Origin: Jiangella asiatica
GTDB lineage: Bacteria > Actinomycetota > Actinomycetes > Jiangellales > Jiangellaceae
Assembly: GCF_004349065.1 (NCBI RefSeq)
Contig: NZ_SMKZ01000004.1
Location: 62,001-126,000 of the forward strand
DNA: 64,000 bases
Reading direction: 5' to 3'
The position numbers and the translations under genes were made by a program. The notes beneath the pieces are model-generated. The model saw only the letters and a list, made by a program, of their open reading frames with translations. It was not told where the DNA came from and made no database searches. Shown in pieces: positions 37,403 to 46,384 of this stretch (positions are counted from its first letter, which is position 1; each line of letters starts with the position of its first letter).

Positions 37403-37848
37403 TCAGGGCGCGGGCATCAGCATCGCAACCCGGTCGACGCCGATCCCGCCGATGAGCAGGCACTCCTTGCGGTCGCTGAGCAGCTCCCGGGTCCAGCCGA
37501 CGAAGCCGCCGTCGCCACGTCGTCGAAGCCGGGGTCCAGGACGGTGAGGCGGACCTGCACGCCGTGCGCACCGAGCGCCAGCAGCGCCCGCGCGGCGACC
37601 GTCAGCTGCTCGGCCCGGCGCAACCGCGGGAACGGGACCGTCGCCGCCACCGTGAAGCGATCGGTGCGATACCGCTCCAGCACCCGGGCCGGCGACACCT
37701 CGGCCGCGCGCCGGCGCATGAGCTCCAGCTGCAGCGTCGTGAGGTCCGTTCCGGACAGCGATGCCAGCGCTTCCAGGAGCTGCTCGCCGCCGGCCGTTCG
37801 AAGCACCCGACCCAGCGCCGACCTGGAACCGTCCGTCGTCTCGACCAT
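37403..37848 (-). pseudogene. Frameshifted conserved hypothetical gene beside nitric oxide synthase
   Basis: Two overlapping minus-strand frames together look like one protein of about 148 residues. Frame one runs from ATG 37848 through LLALGAHGVQVRLTVLDPGFDD. After about 37515 it turns into a Ser/Ala/Arg-rich tail of shadow type. The next frame then reads sensibly from GDGGFVGWTRELLSD to LLIGGIGVDRVAMLMPAP and a stop at 37403-37405. Restoring one base near 37505-37520 would join them. The C-terminal pattern recalls the end of class II aminoacyl-tRNA synthetase-like domains, but that is a weak guess. It could be a real mutation, a sequencing error or, less likely, programmed slippage. Confidence 0.55.
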
Positions 37849-37953
37849 CCTCCATCCCTATCCGCGGCCAGCGCGGCCGGTCCAGCGATTTTCGGCCGCG
37901 CGCCGGCTCCTCGACGTCCGATTCACGGATTCTCGACCGGTCCGCATCGATTG

Positions 37954-37981
37954 ACCGGAACGGCAGATTTCGCCGTCCGGT
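37954..37981. repeat. Inverted repeat upstream of nos
   Basis: ACCGGA-A-CGGC (37954-37964) and GCCG-TCCGGT (37972-37981) form a 10-bp inverted repeat with one bulge and a 7-nt loop. A related palindrome GACCGGTC lies at 37935-37942. The cluster of ACCGG half-sites lies between the divergent frameshifted gene and nos, and could be an operator. The 247-nt region has no other clear signal. Confidence 0.4.
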
Positions 37982-38095
37982 CTCTGAGATCATCCGTGAC
38001 GGTGCGTCATCTTTCTCGGCATGCCGACTTGGGCAGGGGGTCGATATGCCGATTTTGCCCGTTTCCCGCACCTGCGACATCGGAGGAGCTGACCT

Positions 38096-39286
38096 GTGCC
38101 GACCGACGGAACGCACCGCCATCCGGGCCTTCCGGACGTACCGATCCACTCCGTCGATCTCAGCGAAGCCGAGGAGTTCTTCCGACTCCACGCCGCCGAG
38201 AATCCCCACGCTGCGGACCCTGGGGAGCGCTTCAGCCAGGCGTTGATCGAGTTCGGCAGGCGTGGCAGCTTCAGCCACACCATCGAGGAGCTGGAGTTCG
38301 GCGCCAAGGTGGCCTGGCGCAACGCGAACCGGTGCATCGGCCGGCTCTACTGGCGCAGCCTCGTCGTCCGCGACCGGCGGCACGTCCGCGACGCCGACGG
38401 TGTGGCCGCCGAGTGCGTCGAGCACCTGCGGATCGCCACGAACGCGGGGCGCGTCCGTGCGGTGATCACGCTCTTCGCCCCCGACCAGCCCGGCCGTCCG
38501 GCGCCCCGGCTGCGCAACACCCAGCTGGTCCGCTACGCCGGCTATCGCGGGCTGCGCTCCGTCGTCGGCGACCCCGCCCAGGCCGACTTCACCCGCTGGG
38601 TCGAGAGCCTGGGCTGGACCGGGAAGGGCACCGACTTCGATGTCCTGCCGCTGGCCGTCGAGACACCGGACGAGGGCGTGCGGCTTTTCGACATCCCCGA
38701 TGACGCCGTCCTCGAGGTCGAGCTGACCCACCCCGAGCTCCCCTGGTTCGCCGACCTCGAGCTGCGCTGGCATGCCGTGCCGGCCATCTCCTCCATGCCG
38801 CTGCGCATCGGCGGCGTCACGTATCCGACGGCGCCGTTCAACGGCTGGTACCTGGGGACGGAGATCGGCTCGCGCAACCTCGTCGACGCCGACCGCTACG
38901 ACAAGATGACCACGGTCGGGCAGCTGCTCGGGCTCGACGTCGACGACGACCGCTCGCTGTGGAAGGACCGGGTGCTCGTCGAGGTGAACCGCGCGGTGTT
39001 GCACTCGTTCGACCGGGCCGGGGTGAAGATCGCCGACCACCACCAGGAGTCGTCGATGTTCATGGCCTTCGCCGACAAGGAGCGGCGAGCCGGCCGGGTC
39101 CCGCATGCCGAGTGGTCCTGGGTGGTGCCGCCGATGTCCAGTTCGGCGCTGCCGGTCTACCACCAGTACTACGACGAGTCGGTGCAGCTGCCGGGCTTCC
39201 TGCCCAGCGCCGGCTGGACGCCGCCGGACGACCGGCCGGACAGCGAGCCGACCGGGTGCCCGCACCACGCCCGCACCGGTGCGTAG
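38096..39286 (+). CDS. nos: Bacterial nitric oxide synthase oxygenase
   Basis: Heme enzyme making nitric oxide and citrulline from arginine, 396 residues, the oxygenase domain only, as in other bacterial NOS. The heme-ligating cysteine is Cys80 in WRNANRCIGRLYW. The arginine-binding glutamate is Glu256 in GWYLGTEIGSRN. The pterin-site tryptophans are in HAEWSWVVPP. The GTG start has a strong GGAGGAG site 7 nt upstream. No reductase domain or dedicated reductase is adjacent, so general flavodoxin/ferredoxin reductases must supply electrons. There is no TxtE-like P450 nearby, which argues against a nitration pathway; oxidative-stress or antibiotic protection is the likelier role. Confidence 0.93.
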   Translation: MPTDGTHRHPGLPDVPIHSVDLSEAEEFFRLHAAENPHAADPGERFSQALIEFGRRGSFSHTIEELEFGAKVAWRNANRCIGRLYWRSLVVRDRRHVRDADGVAAECVEHLRIATNAGRVRAVITLFAPDQPGRPAPRLRNTQLVRYAGYRGLRSVVGDPAQADFTRWVESLGWTGKGTDFDVLPLAVETPDEGVRLFDIPDDAVLEVELTHPELPWFADLELRWHAVPAISSMPLRIGGVTYPTAPFNGWYLGTEIGSRNLVDADRYDKMTTVGQLLGLDVDDDRSLWKDRVLVEVNRAVLHSFDRAGVKIADHHQESSMFMAFADKERRAGRVPHAEWSWVVPPMSSSALPVYHQYYDESVQLPGFLPSAGWTPPDDRPDSEPTGCPHHARTGA

Positions 39287-39307
39287 CGAGCACGTACAGT
39301 TGTCCGG

Positions 39308-39880
39308 GTGTCCGAGCAGCCCGTCGCCGATCGCAGTGTCCGCCTCGCCTGGGCCGCCGACACCGAGGCGGTCGGCGAGGTCCAGGCTCGCGCCTGGCGC
39401 GGGTCCTACGCCGAGCTGCTGCCGGCCGCCGTCCTCGACGACATCGACGCGGCGGCGTTCGGCGCGGCTTGGCGTCGGGCCGTCGTCAGCCCGCCCACGG
39501 CGCGGCACCGGGTGTTGGTGGCGCTCGAGGCGGGCCGGGTCGTCGGGTTCGCCGCGACCGCGCCGTCCGAGGATCCCGATGCCCACCCGACCGACGGCGA
39601 GGTCGTCGCGTTCCACATCGACCCCGAGGCGCTCGGTGAGGGCCACGGCTCGCGGCTCATGGCCGCGGTCGCCGACACGTTGCGCGCCGACGGGTTCACC
39701 CGCGGCCGCATCTGGCTGGTCGTCGGCGACGACGCACTGCGCGGCTTCCTCGAGCCGGCCGGGTGGGCGCCCGACACCGCACACCGCACGCTCGACCTCA
39801 CCGGCGACGGCACCACCACGCTGCGCCAGGTGCGGCTGCACACCGACCTGACCAGCGACCCGGCCGAGGAGGCGCCATGA
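39308..39880 (+). CDS. GNAT family N-acetyltransferase
   Basis: Predicted acetyltransferase, 190 residues. Motif A is VVAFHIDPEALGEGHGSRLM near residue 100 (the acetyl-CoA loop is GEGHGSRL). The target is unknown. The start is GTG, 21 nt after nos, so it may be cotranscribed with nos. The stop overlaps the DUF2461 gene by 4 nt (ATGA). Confidence 0.8.
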   Translation: MSEQPVADRSVRLAWAADTEAVGEVQARAWRGSYAELLPAAVLDDIDAAAFGAAWRRAVVSPPTARHRVLVALEAGRVVGFAATAPSEDPDAHPTDGEVVAFHIDPEALGEGHGSRLMAAVADTLRADGFTRGRIWLVVGDDALRGFLEPAGWAPDTAHRTLDLTGDGTTTLRQVRLHTDLTSDPAEEAP

Positions 39881-40512
39881 CGTTCGCCGGTATCCCGGTC
39901 GAGGCGCTCGACTTCTACGAGGACCTCGAGAACGACAACACCAAGTCGTTCTGGGCCGCGCACAAGGACGTCTACGAGCAGTCGGTCCGCGACCCCATGC
40001 GGGCCCTGGCCGACGAGCTGACCACCGAGTTCGGCTCGATCCGCTTCTTCCGGCCGTACCGCGACGTGCGCTTCTCCCACGACAAGAGCCCTTACAAGAC
40101 GCAGCAGGGCGTCTCCGTCGGCGGCCATTACGTGCACGTCAGCGCCGCAGGGCTGTTCGTCGCGGTCGGCTACTACCAGATGGCGCCGGACCAGGTGAAC
40201 CGCTTCCGGGCCGCCGTCGACGACGACCGCCGCGGCTCGGCGCTGGTGACGGTGGTCGACGACGTGCGCGCGAAGGGCTATGTCGTCGGCGGCGAGGCGC
40301 TGAAGACCCGCCCGCGCGGTTACTCCCACGACCATCCGCGGATCGAGCTGCTACGGCACAAGGCGCTGGTCGCCTGGCAGGAGGTCGGTGCGCCGCAGTG
40401 GCTGCACACGCCGTCGGCCGTCCAGCACATCGCGACCGCCTGGCGGGAGATGGGACCGATCAAGGCCTGGCTGGACGACCACGTCGGGCCGTCGGACCAG
40501 CCGCGTCGCTGA
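39877..40512 (+). CDS. DUF2461 (TIGR02453) protein
   Basis: Conserved protein of unknown function, 211 residues. Family marks are LDFYEDLENDNTKSFW at the N-terminus, RDVRFSHDKSPYKTQ in the middle, and RPRGYSHDHPRIELLRHK. It is cytoplasmic and soluble. ATG 39877 overlaps the GNAT stop, so the two are translationally coupled and possibly form an operon with nos. Confidence 0.85.
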   Translation: MTFAGIPVEALDFYEDLENDNTKSFWAAHKDVYEQSVRDPMRALADELTTEFGSIRFFRPYRDVRFSHDKSPYKTQQGVSVGGHYVHVSAAGLFVAVGYYQMAPDQVNRFRAAVDDDRRGSALVTVVDDVRAKGYVVGGEALKTRPRGYSHDHPRIELLRHKALVAWQEVGAPQWLHTPSAVQHIATAWREMGPIKAWLDDHVGPSDQPRR

Positions 40513-40517
40513 CGGGT

Positions 40518-41102
40518 TCAGTCCCGGGTCGCATCGAGGTAGGCGCGCCCGCGCGGCGACAGCCGGTAGCCCACCGGGAAGCTCTCGGTCAGGCCGAGGT
40601 TCTTGAGCTTGCGCACGTCCAGCTTGAACGGCGCCCGCTCGCGGCCGACCATGTCGGCGAGATCACCGGCGCGGCGTTCCGGGTGCTCCTCGACCAGCCG
40701 CAGCGTCTCGCGGGTCCAGGCTCCGTACGAGGACGCGCGGTCCAGCCGGTCGAGCCGGGTCGTGATGCGCGCGATCTCGGCCGGGTCCAGCTCGGCGCTG
40801 GCGGCGAGCTCGGCGCGCGGGTCCGGGCCGGCGGCGCGGCGGAACGCGATCCGGTACGTCGGGTTCGCCGGGTCGCCCGGAAGGTCGGCGACGAGGCTGA
40901 CGGCGTCGGGGTGGCCGGCCGCGCGGGCGTCGTCGTCGGAGATGGTCGCGGGATCGACCACGGTCACGTCGGTGACGTCGATGATGCCGGCGGCGGTCCG
41001 GTACGGCCGGCCGGGCAGGACCTGCTGGCGCCCCCAGCGCCGGAACGCGAGCGTGACCGAGCCGTCGGCGATGCCCAGCCAGAACCGTTTCTGGAACAGC
41101 AC
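40518..41102 (-). CDS. ASCH-like/winged-helix two-domain protein
   Basis: Hypothetical protein of 194 residues. The N-terminal half (about 1-95) resembles ASCH/PUA-like RNA-binding domains: it begins LFQKRFWLGIADGSVTLAF and has a PGRPYRT turn followed by a VTDVT strand. The C-terminal half (about 110-190) is a helical winged-helix-like region with KLDVRKLKNLGLTES and GYRLSPRGRAYL, typical of DNA-binding modules. The function is unknown, with RNA- or nucleotide-linked regulation possible. It is convergent with the DUF2461 gene, 5 nt away. Confidence 0.65.
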   Translation of the reverse strand: MLFQKRFWLGIADGSVTLAFRRWGRQQVLPGRPYRTAAGIIDVTDVTVVDPATISDDDARAAGHPDAVSLVADLPGDPANPTYRIAFRRAAGPDPRAELAASAELDPAEIARITTRLDRLDRASSYGAWTRETLRLVEEHPERRAGDLADMVGRERAPFKLDVRKLKNLGLTESFPVGYRLSPRGRAYLDATRD

Positions 41103-41184
41103 GGACTCAGCCTAGACGGCGGGGCCGTCCGGAATGTGGAACCGCACTCCATCAGTGTCAGAGCCTTTGACTACTGTCTGCTCG

Positions 41185-41886
41185 ATGAGTGAGGATTCGC
41201 GGTCGCCGATCCGCCGCGACGCGGCCGCCATCGCCGCGTATGCCGGGGCGTTCGGCGCCTCGTTCGGCGCGGTCTCGGTGGCGTCTGGGCTGACCATCGC
41301 CCAGACCATGGTGCTCAGCCTGGTGATGTTCAGCGGCGCGTCCCAGTTCGCCCTCGTCGGGGTGATCGGTGGCGGCGGTGCCGGGCTGGCGGCCGTCCCG
41401 ACGGCGTTGCTGCTGGGCGTGCGCAACATGTTCTACGGCGTGCCGATCGCCGGGATCCTGGGCCGGCGCGGCCGGTCCGGCCCGCGGCGGCTGGTCGCCG
41501 CTCAGCTGGTCATCGACGAGACGACGGCGATGGCGGTGGGCCGCGACGTGCCGGCCGAGCAGCGGTACGCGTTCTGGGCCACCGGCGTGATGGGTTTCCT
41601 GCTGTGGAACTGCGGCACCCTGGCCGGCGCGCTGGGCGGCTCCGCCATCGGCGACCCCGCCACCCTGGGCCTGGACGCGATGGCGCCGGCGTCGTTCCTG
41701 GCGCTGGTGTGGCCGCGGCTGCGCAGCGCGGAGGCGCGCTGGGTCGGCGCCGGAGGCGCACTGGTCGCGACGGCACTGATCCCGCTGGTGCCGGCGGGCG
41801 TGCCGGTCCTGGCGGCCGCGCCGATCGCCGTCGTCACCGGGCTGTTTCCGCGCCGGGGAGCGACGGCCGAAGGTGGGCAACGATGA
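41185..41886 (+). CDS. azlC: AzlC family branched-chain amino acid exporter subunit
   Basis: Large subunit of a two-component amino acid exporter, 233 residues, with about seven helices. Family motifs are FSGASQFALVGVIGGG, LLLGVRNMFYGVPIA and AQLVIDETTAMAVG. It works with AzlD, encoded next with a 4-nt overlap. I chose ATG 41185 since the membrane domain begins soon after; the in-frame ATG 41134 adds 17 residues of poor quality. The ligand (valine, leucine, isoleucine or methionine) is assigned by family only. Confidence 0.88.
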   Translation: MSEDSRSPIRRDAAAIAAYAGAFGASFGAVSVASGLTIAQTMVLSLVMFSGASQFALVGVIGGGGAGLAAVPTALLLGVRNMFYGVPIAGILGRRGRSGPRRLVAAQLVIDETTAMAVGRDVPAEQRYAFWATGVMGFLLWNCGTLAGALGGSAIGDPATLGLDAMAPASFLALVWPRLRSAEARWVGAGGALVATALIPLVPAGVPVLAAAPIAVVTGLFPRRGATAEGGQR

Positions 41887-42188
41887 TCTGGGTCGCCGTC
41901 GTCGTCGCCTCGGTGGGCTGCTACTTGCTCAAGCTGGCCGGCATGTCGTTGCCGGCCTCGGTCCTGGAGCGCCCGGACGTGCGCCGCGTCGCCCTGCTGC
42001 TGCCGGTGGCCATGCTCTCCGCACTGGTGGCCGTCGAGCTGTTCGACGGCGGCGGCGTGCTCGGTGTGGACCCGTGGCTGCTCGCAGGGGTCGGTGCCGC
42101 CGTCGTCGCCCTCCTGCTCCGGCAGTCGTTCATCGTCGTGATCGTCGTCGCCGCGGCGACGACGGCCGTGCTGCGGGCGCTGACCTAG
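41883..42188 (+). CDS. azlD: AzlD family branched-chain amino acid exporter subunit
   Basis: Small membrane partner of AzlC, 101 residues, three or four helices, the standard size. It has the family's PxxVLERPDVRRVALLLPVAMLSAL-type core (the short motif LLLPVAMLSAL is clear). ATG 41883 overlaps azlC (ATGA). Its TAG stop shares the tetranucleotide CTAG with the stop of the convergent ggt gene. Confidence 0.87.
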   Translation: MIWVAVVVASVGCYLLKLAGMSLPASVLERPDVRRVALLLPVAMLSALVAVELFDGGGVLGVDPWLLAGVGAAVVALLLRQSFIVVIVVAAATTAVLRALT

Positions 42189-44065
42189 GGACGCGGCCAG
42201 CGCTGCGGAATCAGGACCCCGGCGCTCCCGCCGCCGCGGCGGACCGGCTCCGCGGCCGCCTGCAGCAGCTTGCGGTCGAGGACCTCGATGCCGGTGGCGG
42301 CGCCGATCTCGGCCGTCCGGACGAGGGTGTGGCCGAAGCCCACCAGGGCGTCGCCGAGCAGCCCGTCGGTGATGGCGGGCTCGGCCGACGTGTTGCGGCT
42401 GTTGGGCTGCGTGAGCCGGGCGGCCGCGATGGCGCCGGGCAGGTCCATGCCGCGGTCGATCCGGTTGATCAGCGTCTGCAGCACGGTCCCGATGATGGTG
42501 GCGCCACCCGGGCTGCCCACGGCCAGGAACGGCTCGCCGTCGTCGAGCACGATGGTGGGCGCCATCGACGAGCGCGGCCGCTTGTTCGGGCCGGGCAGGT
42601 TCGGGTCCGGCGCGCTGCCCTGCGTCGGCACGAAGTTGAAGTCGGTCAGCTCGTTGTTGAGCAGGAAGCCGCGGCCGGGCACGGTGATGCCGCTGCCGCC
42701 GGTCTGCTCGATGGTCAGCGTGTACGCGACGACGTTGCCCCAGCGGTCGGCCGTGGTGAGGTGGGTGGTCGAGCCGGCATCGTCGACGGCGTGCGCGTCG
42801 GCGGCGGCTGGGGCGCAGCCGGCGTAGTCGCCATCGGGCATGCCCGGCGCGACCGGCTTCACAGCGGCGGCGGCGGAGTCGAGCAGGCAGACCCGCTCGT
42901 CGGCGAAGCCCTGCGACAGCAGCTCCTCCAGCGGCACGTCGACGGCGTCGGGGTCGCCGACGTAACGGTTGCGATCGGCGAAGGCCAGCGCGCTCGCCTC
43001 GAGGTAGTGGTGGAGCGCGGTCGCCTCGTCCATGGCCGCGAGGTCGAACGACTCCAGGATGTTCAGCGCCTCACCCACGGTGGACCCGCCCGAGGACGGC
43101 GGCGGCATGCCGTAGACCTGCAGGCCCCGGTACTCGACCATGGTCGGGTCCCGCTCGACGACCTCGTAGCCGGCGAGGTCGTCGGTGGTGAGGTCGCCGG
43201 GCCGGACGACCCGGGTGGCGTCGTCGCCGAGGGGCGGCTCCTGCACGGTCGCGACGATGTCGTCGGCGATCGGTCCTTCGTAGAACACGTCGACGCCGTG
43301 CCGGGCGATGACGCGGTAGGTGTCGGCGAGATCCGGGTTGGTCAGGGTGGTGCCGACGGCCGGCGGCGCTCCGCCAGGCAGGTACAGCTCGGCCGTGGCC
43401 GGGAAGTCGGCGAAGATGGCGATGTTTGCCTCGACCTGCGACCGGAACGTCTCGTCGACGACGAACCCGTCCTCGGCCAGCTCGACGGCCGGCCGCAGGT
43501 TGCGCGCCAGCGAGTGCCGACCCCAACGTTCCAGCGCCTCCTCCCAGGTGGCGAGGGAGCCCGGCGTGCCGACCGACAGCCCGCTCACCCGGGCGTCGAG
43601 GAAGCCCAGCGGCTCCTCCGTATCAGGGTCGACGAACAGCTGGTCGGTCGCGCTGGCCGGCGCCGTCTCGCGGCCGTCGAGCGTCTCGACCTTCCCGGTA
43701 CGAGCGTCGTAGTGGACGAAGAACCCTCCCCCGCCGATACCGGAGGAGAACGGCTCCGTCACGCCCAGCGCGGCGGCCGCGGCCACCGCCGCGTCGGCCG
43801 CGGTGCCGCCTCGCCGCAGCATCTCCAGCCCGGCCGCGGTCGCGTCGGCGTCGACGGTCGCGACCGCACCACCGTGGCCCGTGGCCACGGGCATCTTCGG
43901 TGGCGGCTCGGACGGCTTGACGTGATCGGCCGCGGCGGGACCGGCCGCGCCCGCCAGCCCGGCTCCGCTCACCGCCAGCGTCCCGATGAGGCCAACAACT
44001 GCTGCCCGGCGCGTCATCCGCACGGCCATCACCCGTCTCTCGGCTCCCACCCCCCGTTTCCGCAC
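42185..44065 (-). CDS. ggt: Gamma-glutamyltransferase
   Basis: N-terminal nucleophile hydrolase that cleaves and transfers gamma-glutamyl groups, 626 residues as precursor. The catalytic threonine is the first T of STTHL, where autocleavage separates large and small subunits. GSGITVPGRGFLLNNEL, the lid/oxyanion region, and GSPGGATII follow. A signal peptide is visible: basic residues then a hydrophobic stretch (VVGLIGTLAVSGAGLAG) and an Ala-rich cleavage region, so the enzyme is exported. The start may be ATG 44065, 44029 (Met13) or 44017 (Met17). In mycothiol-using actinobacteria it may act on gamma-glutamyl peptides rather than glutathione. Confidence 0.92.
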   Translation of the reverse strand: MRKRGVGAERRVMAVRMTRRAAVVGLIGTLAVSGAGLAGAAGPAAADHVKPSEPPPKMPVATGHGGAVATVDADATAAGLEMLRRGGTAADAAVAAAAALGVTEPFSSGIGGGGFFVHYDARTGKVETLDGRETAPASATDQLFVDPDTEEPLGFLDARVSGLSVGTPGSLATWEEALERWGRHSLARNLRPAVELAEDGFVVDETFRSQVEANIAIFADFPATAELYLPGGAPPAVGTTLTNPDLADTYRVIARHGVDVFYEGPIADDIVATVQEPPLGDDATRVVRPGDLTTDDLAGYEVVERDPTMVEYRGLQVYGMPPPSSGGSTVGEALNILESFDLAAMDEATALHHYLEASALAFADRNRYVGDPDAVDVPLEELLSQGFADERVCLLDSAAAAVKPVAPGMPDGDYAGCAPAAADAHAVDDAGSTTHLTTADRWGNVVAYTLTIEQTGGSGITVPGRGFLLNNELTDFNFVPTQGSAPDPNLPGPNKRPRSSMAPTIVLDDGEPFLAVGSPGGATIIGTVLQTLINRIDRGMDLPGAIAAARLTQPNSRNTSAEPAITDGLLGDALVGFGHTLVRTAEIGAATGIEVLDRKLLQAAAEPVRRGGGSAGVLIPQRWPRP

Positions 44066-44112
44066 CTACCCTTCCCGATTTCGGACCGCCTGAGAAGGCC
44101 ATGCAGCCCAAT

Positions 44113-45527
<1,415 letters not shown>

Positions 45528-45547
45528 TCACCCCGGAGGGAGCCACC

Positions 45548-46384
45548 ATGTCCACCGCAGACGCCACGGCCACGGCGACCGCGCCGCCGACCACACCGCG
45601 CCGCACCGATGCCAGCCTGGTAGGGCAGCTCAATGCCGAATGGGCCCGCCTGTGTGCCGATCCGGCCACCCTGGCCGCCGTCGCGGCGTGGGGACGGCAC
45701 GAGGCGGGCCTGGCCGGATGCGTGGGCCTGGCCGACGTCGAGCGAGCCACCCGGGCCCGCCCCGACGCCGTCCTGGCGGCGCTGCTGCGCCTCGGCCACG
45801 GCGGCGACCGGCTCGCGCTGCGGACGGTGTTCCAGCTGATGCTCGGCAAGGCCGTCCGCATCGCGGCCACCCACACCGGGCGCGACTCCCGGGCCAGCTT
45901 GGAGCACGCCGCGGTCACAGCGTTGTGGACCGTCGTCGCGACCTATCCGGTGCAGCGCCGGCCGGTGAAGGTGGCCGCCAACATCGCCATGGACACGCTG
46001 CGGCTCACAGTCGGCGAGCTGGCGCACCAGCGGCACGAGACACCGGCCGCGCCGCGGGACCTGCGCCCCTGCCGGCCCGCCGCGCCCCACTCCCCCGCCG
46101 ATCTCGAGCTGATCGAGCTACTCGCCTGGGCCGTCGACGGTGGGGTGATCACTACCGAGGACGCCACCCTCGTCGTCGACATCTACGCGCCAGCGCCGGG
46201 ACTGGCAGGCGGCAGCGCCGCGGCCGCGCGCCATGGCCTGAGCTGGCCGGCGGCCCGGCAGCGGGCCAGCCGCGCGACGCGCCGCATCGCCGAGGCAGTG
46301 CGCGCGGACGCGTCGGCGTCGCGGTCGCGGACCCACCCCGCGGGGCCGTGCACGAAGCCCGCCTCCACTCGCTCAGCCGGGTGA
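45548..46384 (+). CDS. Hypothetical protein resembling a degenerate sigma factor
   Basis: Protein of 278 residues, Ala/Arg-rich. The middle (about 100-180) is helical, and its RPVKVAANIAMDTLRL segment recalls sigma region 2-like helices. Near the C-terminus HGLSWPAARQRASRATRRI looks like the recognition part of a helix-turn-helix, as in sigma region 4. A GGAGGG site lies 7 nt before ATG 45548. The first 25 residues are Thr/Ala-rich and disordered. It could be an ECF-like sigma factor, a replication or phage-derived regulator, or neither. The 3' end overlaps the convergent MFS gene by 12 nt. Confidence 0.55.
   Translation: MSTADATATATAPPTTPRRTDASLVGQLNAEWARLCADPATLAAVAAWGRHEAGLAGCVGLADVERATRARPDAVLAALLRLGHGGDRLALRTVFQLMLGKAVRIAATHTGRDSRASLEHAAVTALWTVVATYPVQRRPVKVAANIAMDTLRLTVGELAHQRHETPAAPRDLRPCRPAAPHSPADLELIELLAWAVDGGVITTEDATLVVDIYAPAPGLAGGSAAAARHGLSWPAARQRASRATRRIAEAVRADASASRSRTHPAGPCTKPASTRSAG

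Noticed and set aside
37403-39841. An 812-codon minus-strand frame over nos
   Set aside because: Only its last ~40 codons look real, as the end of the frameshifted gene. The rest is antisense to nos and the GNAT gene.
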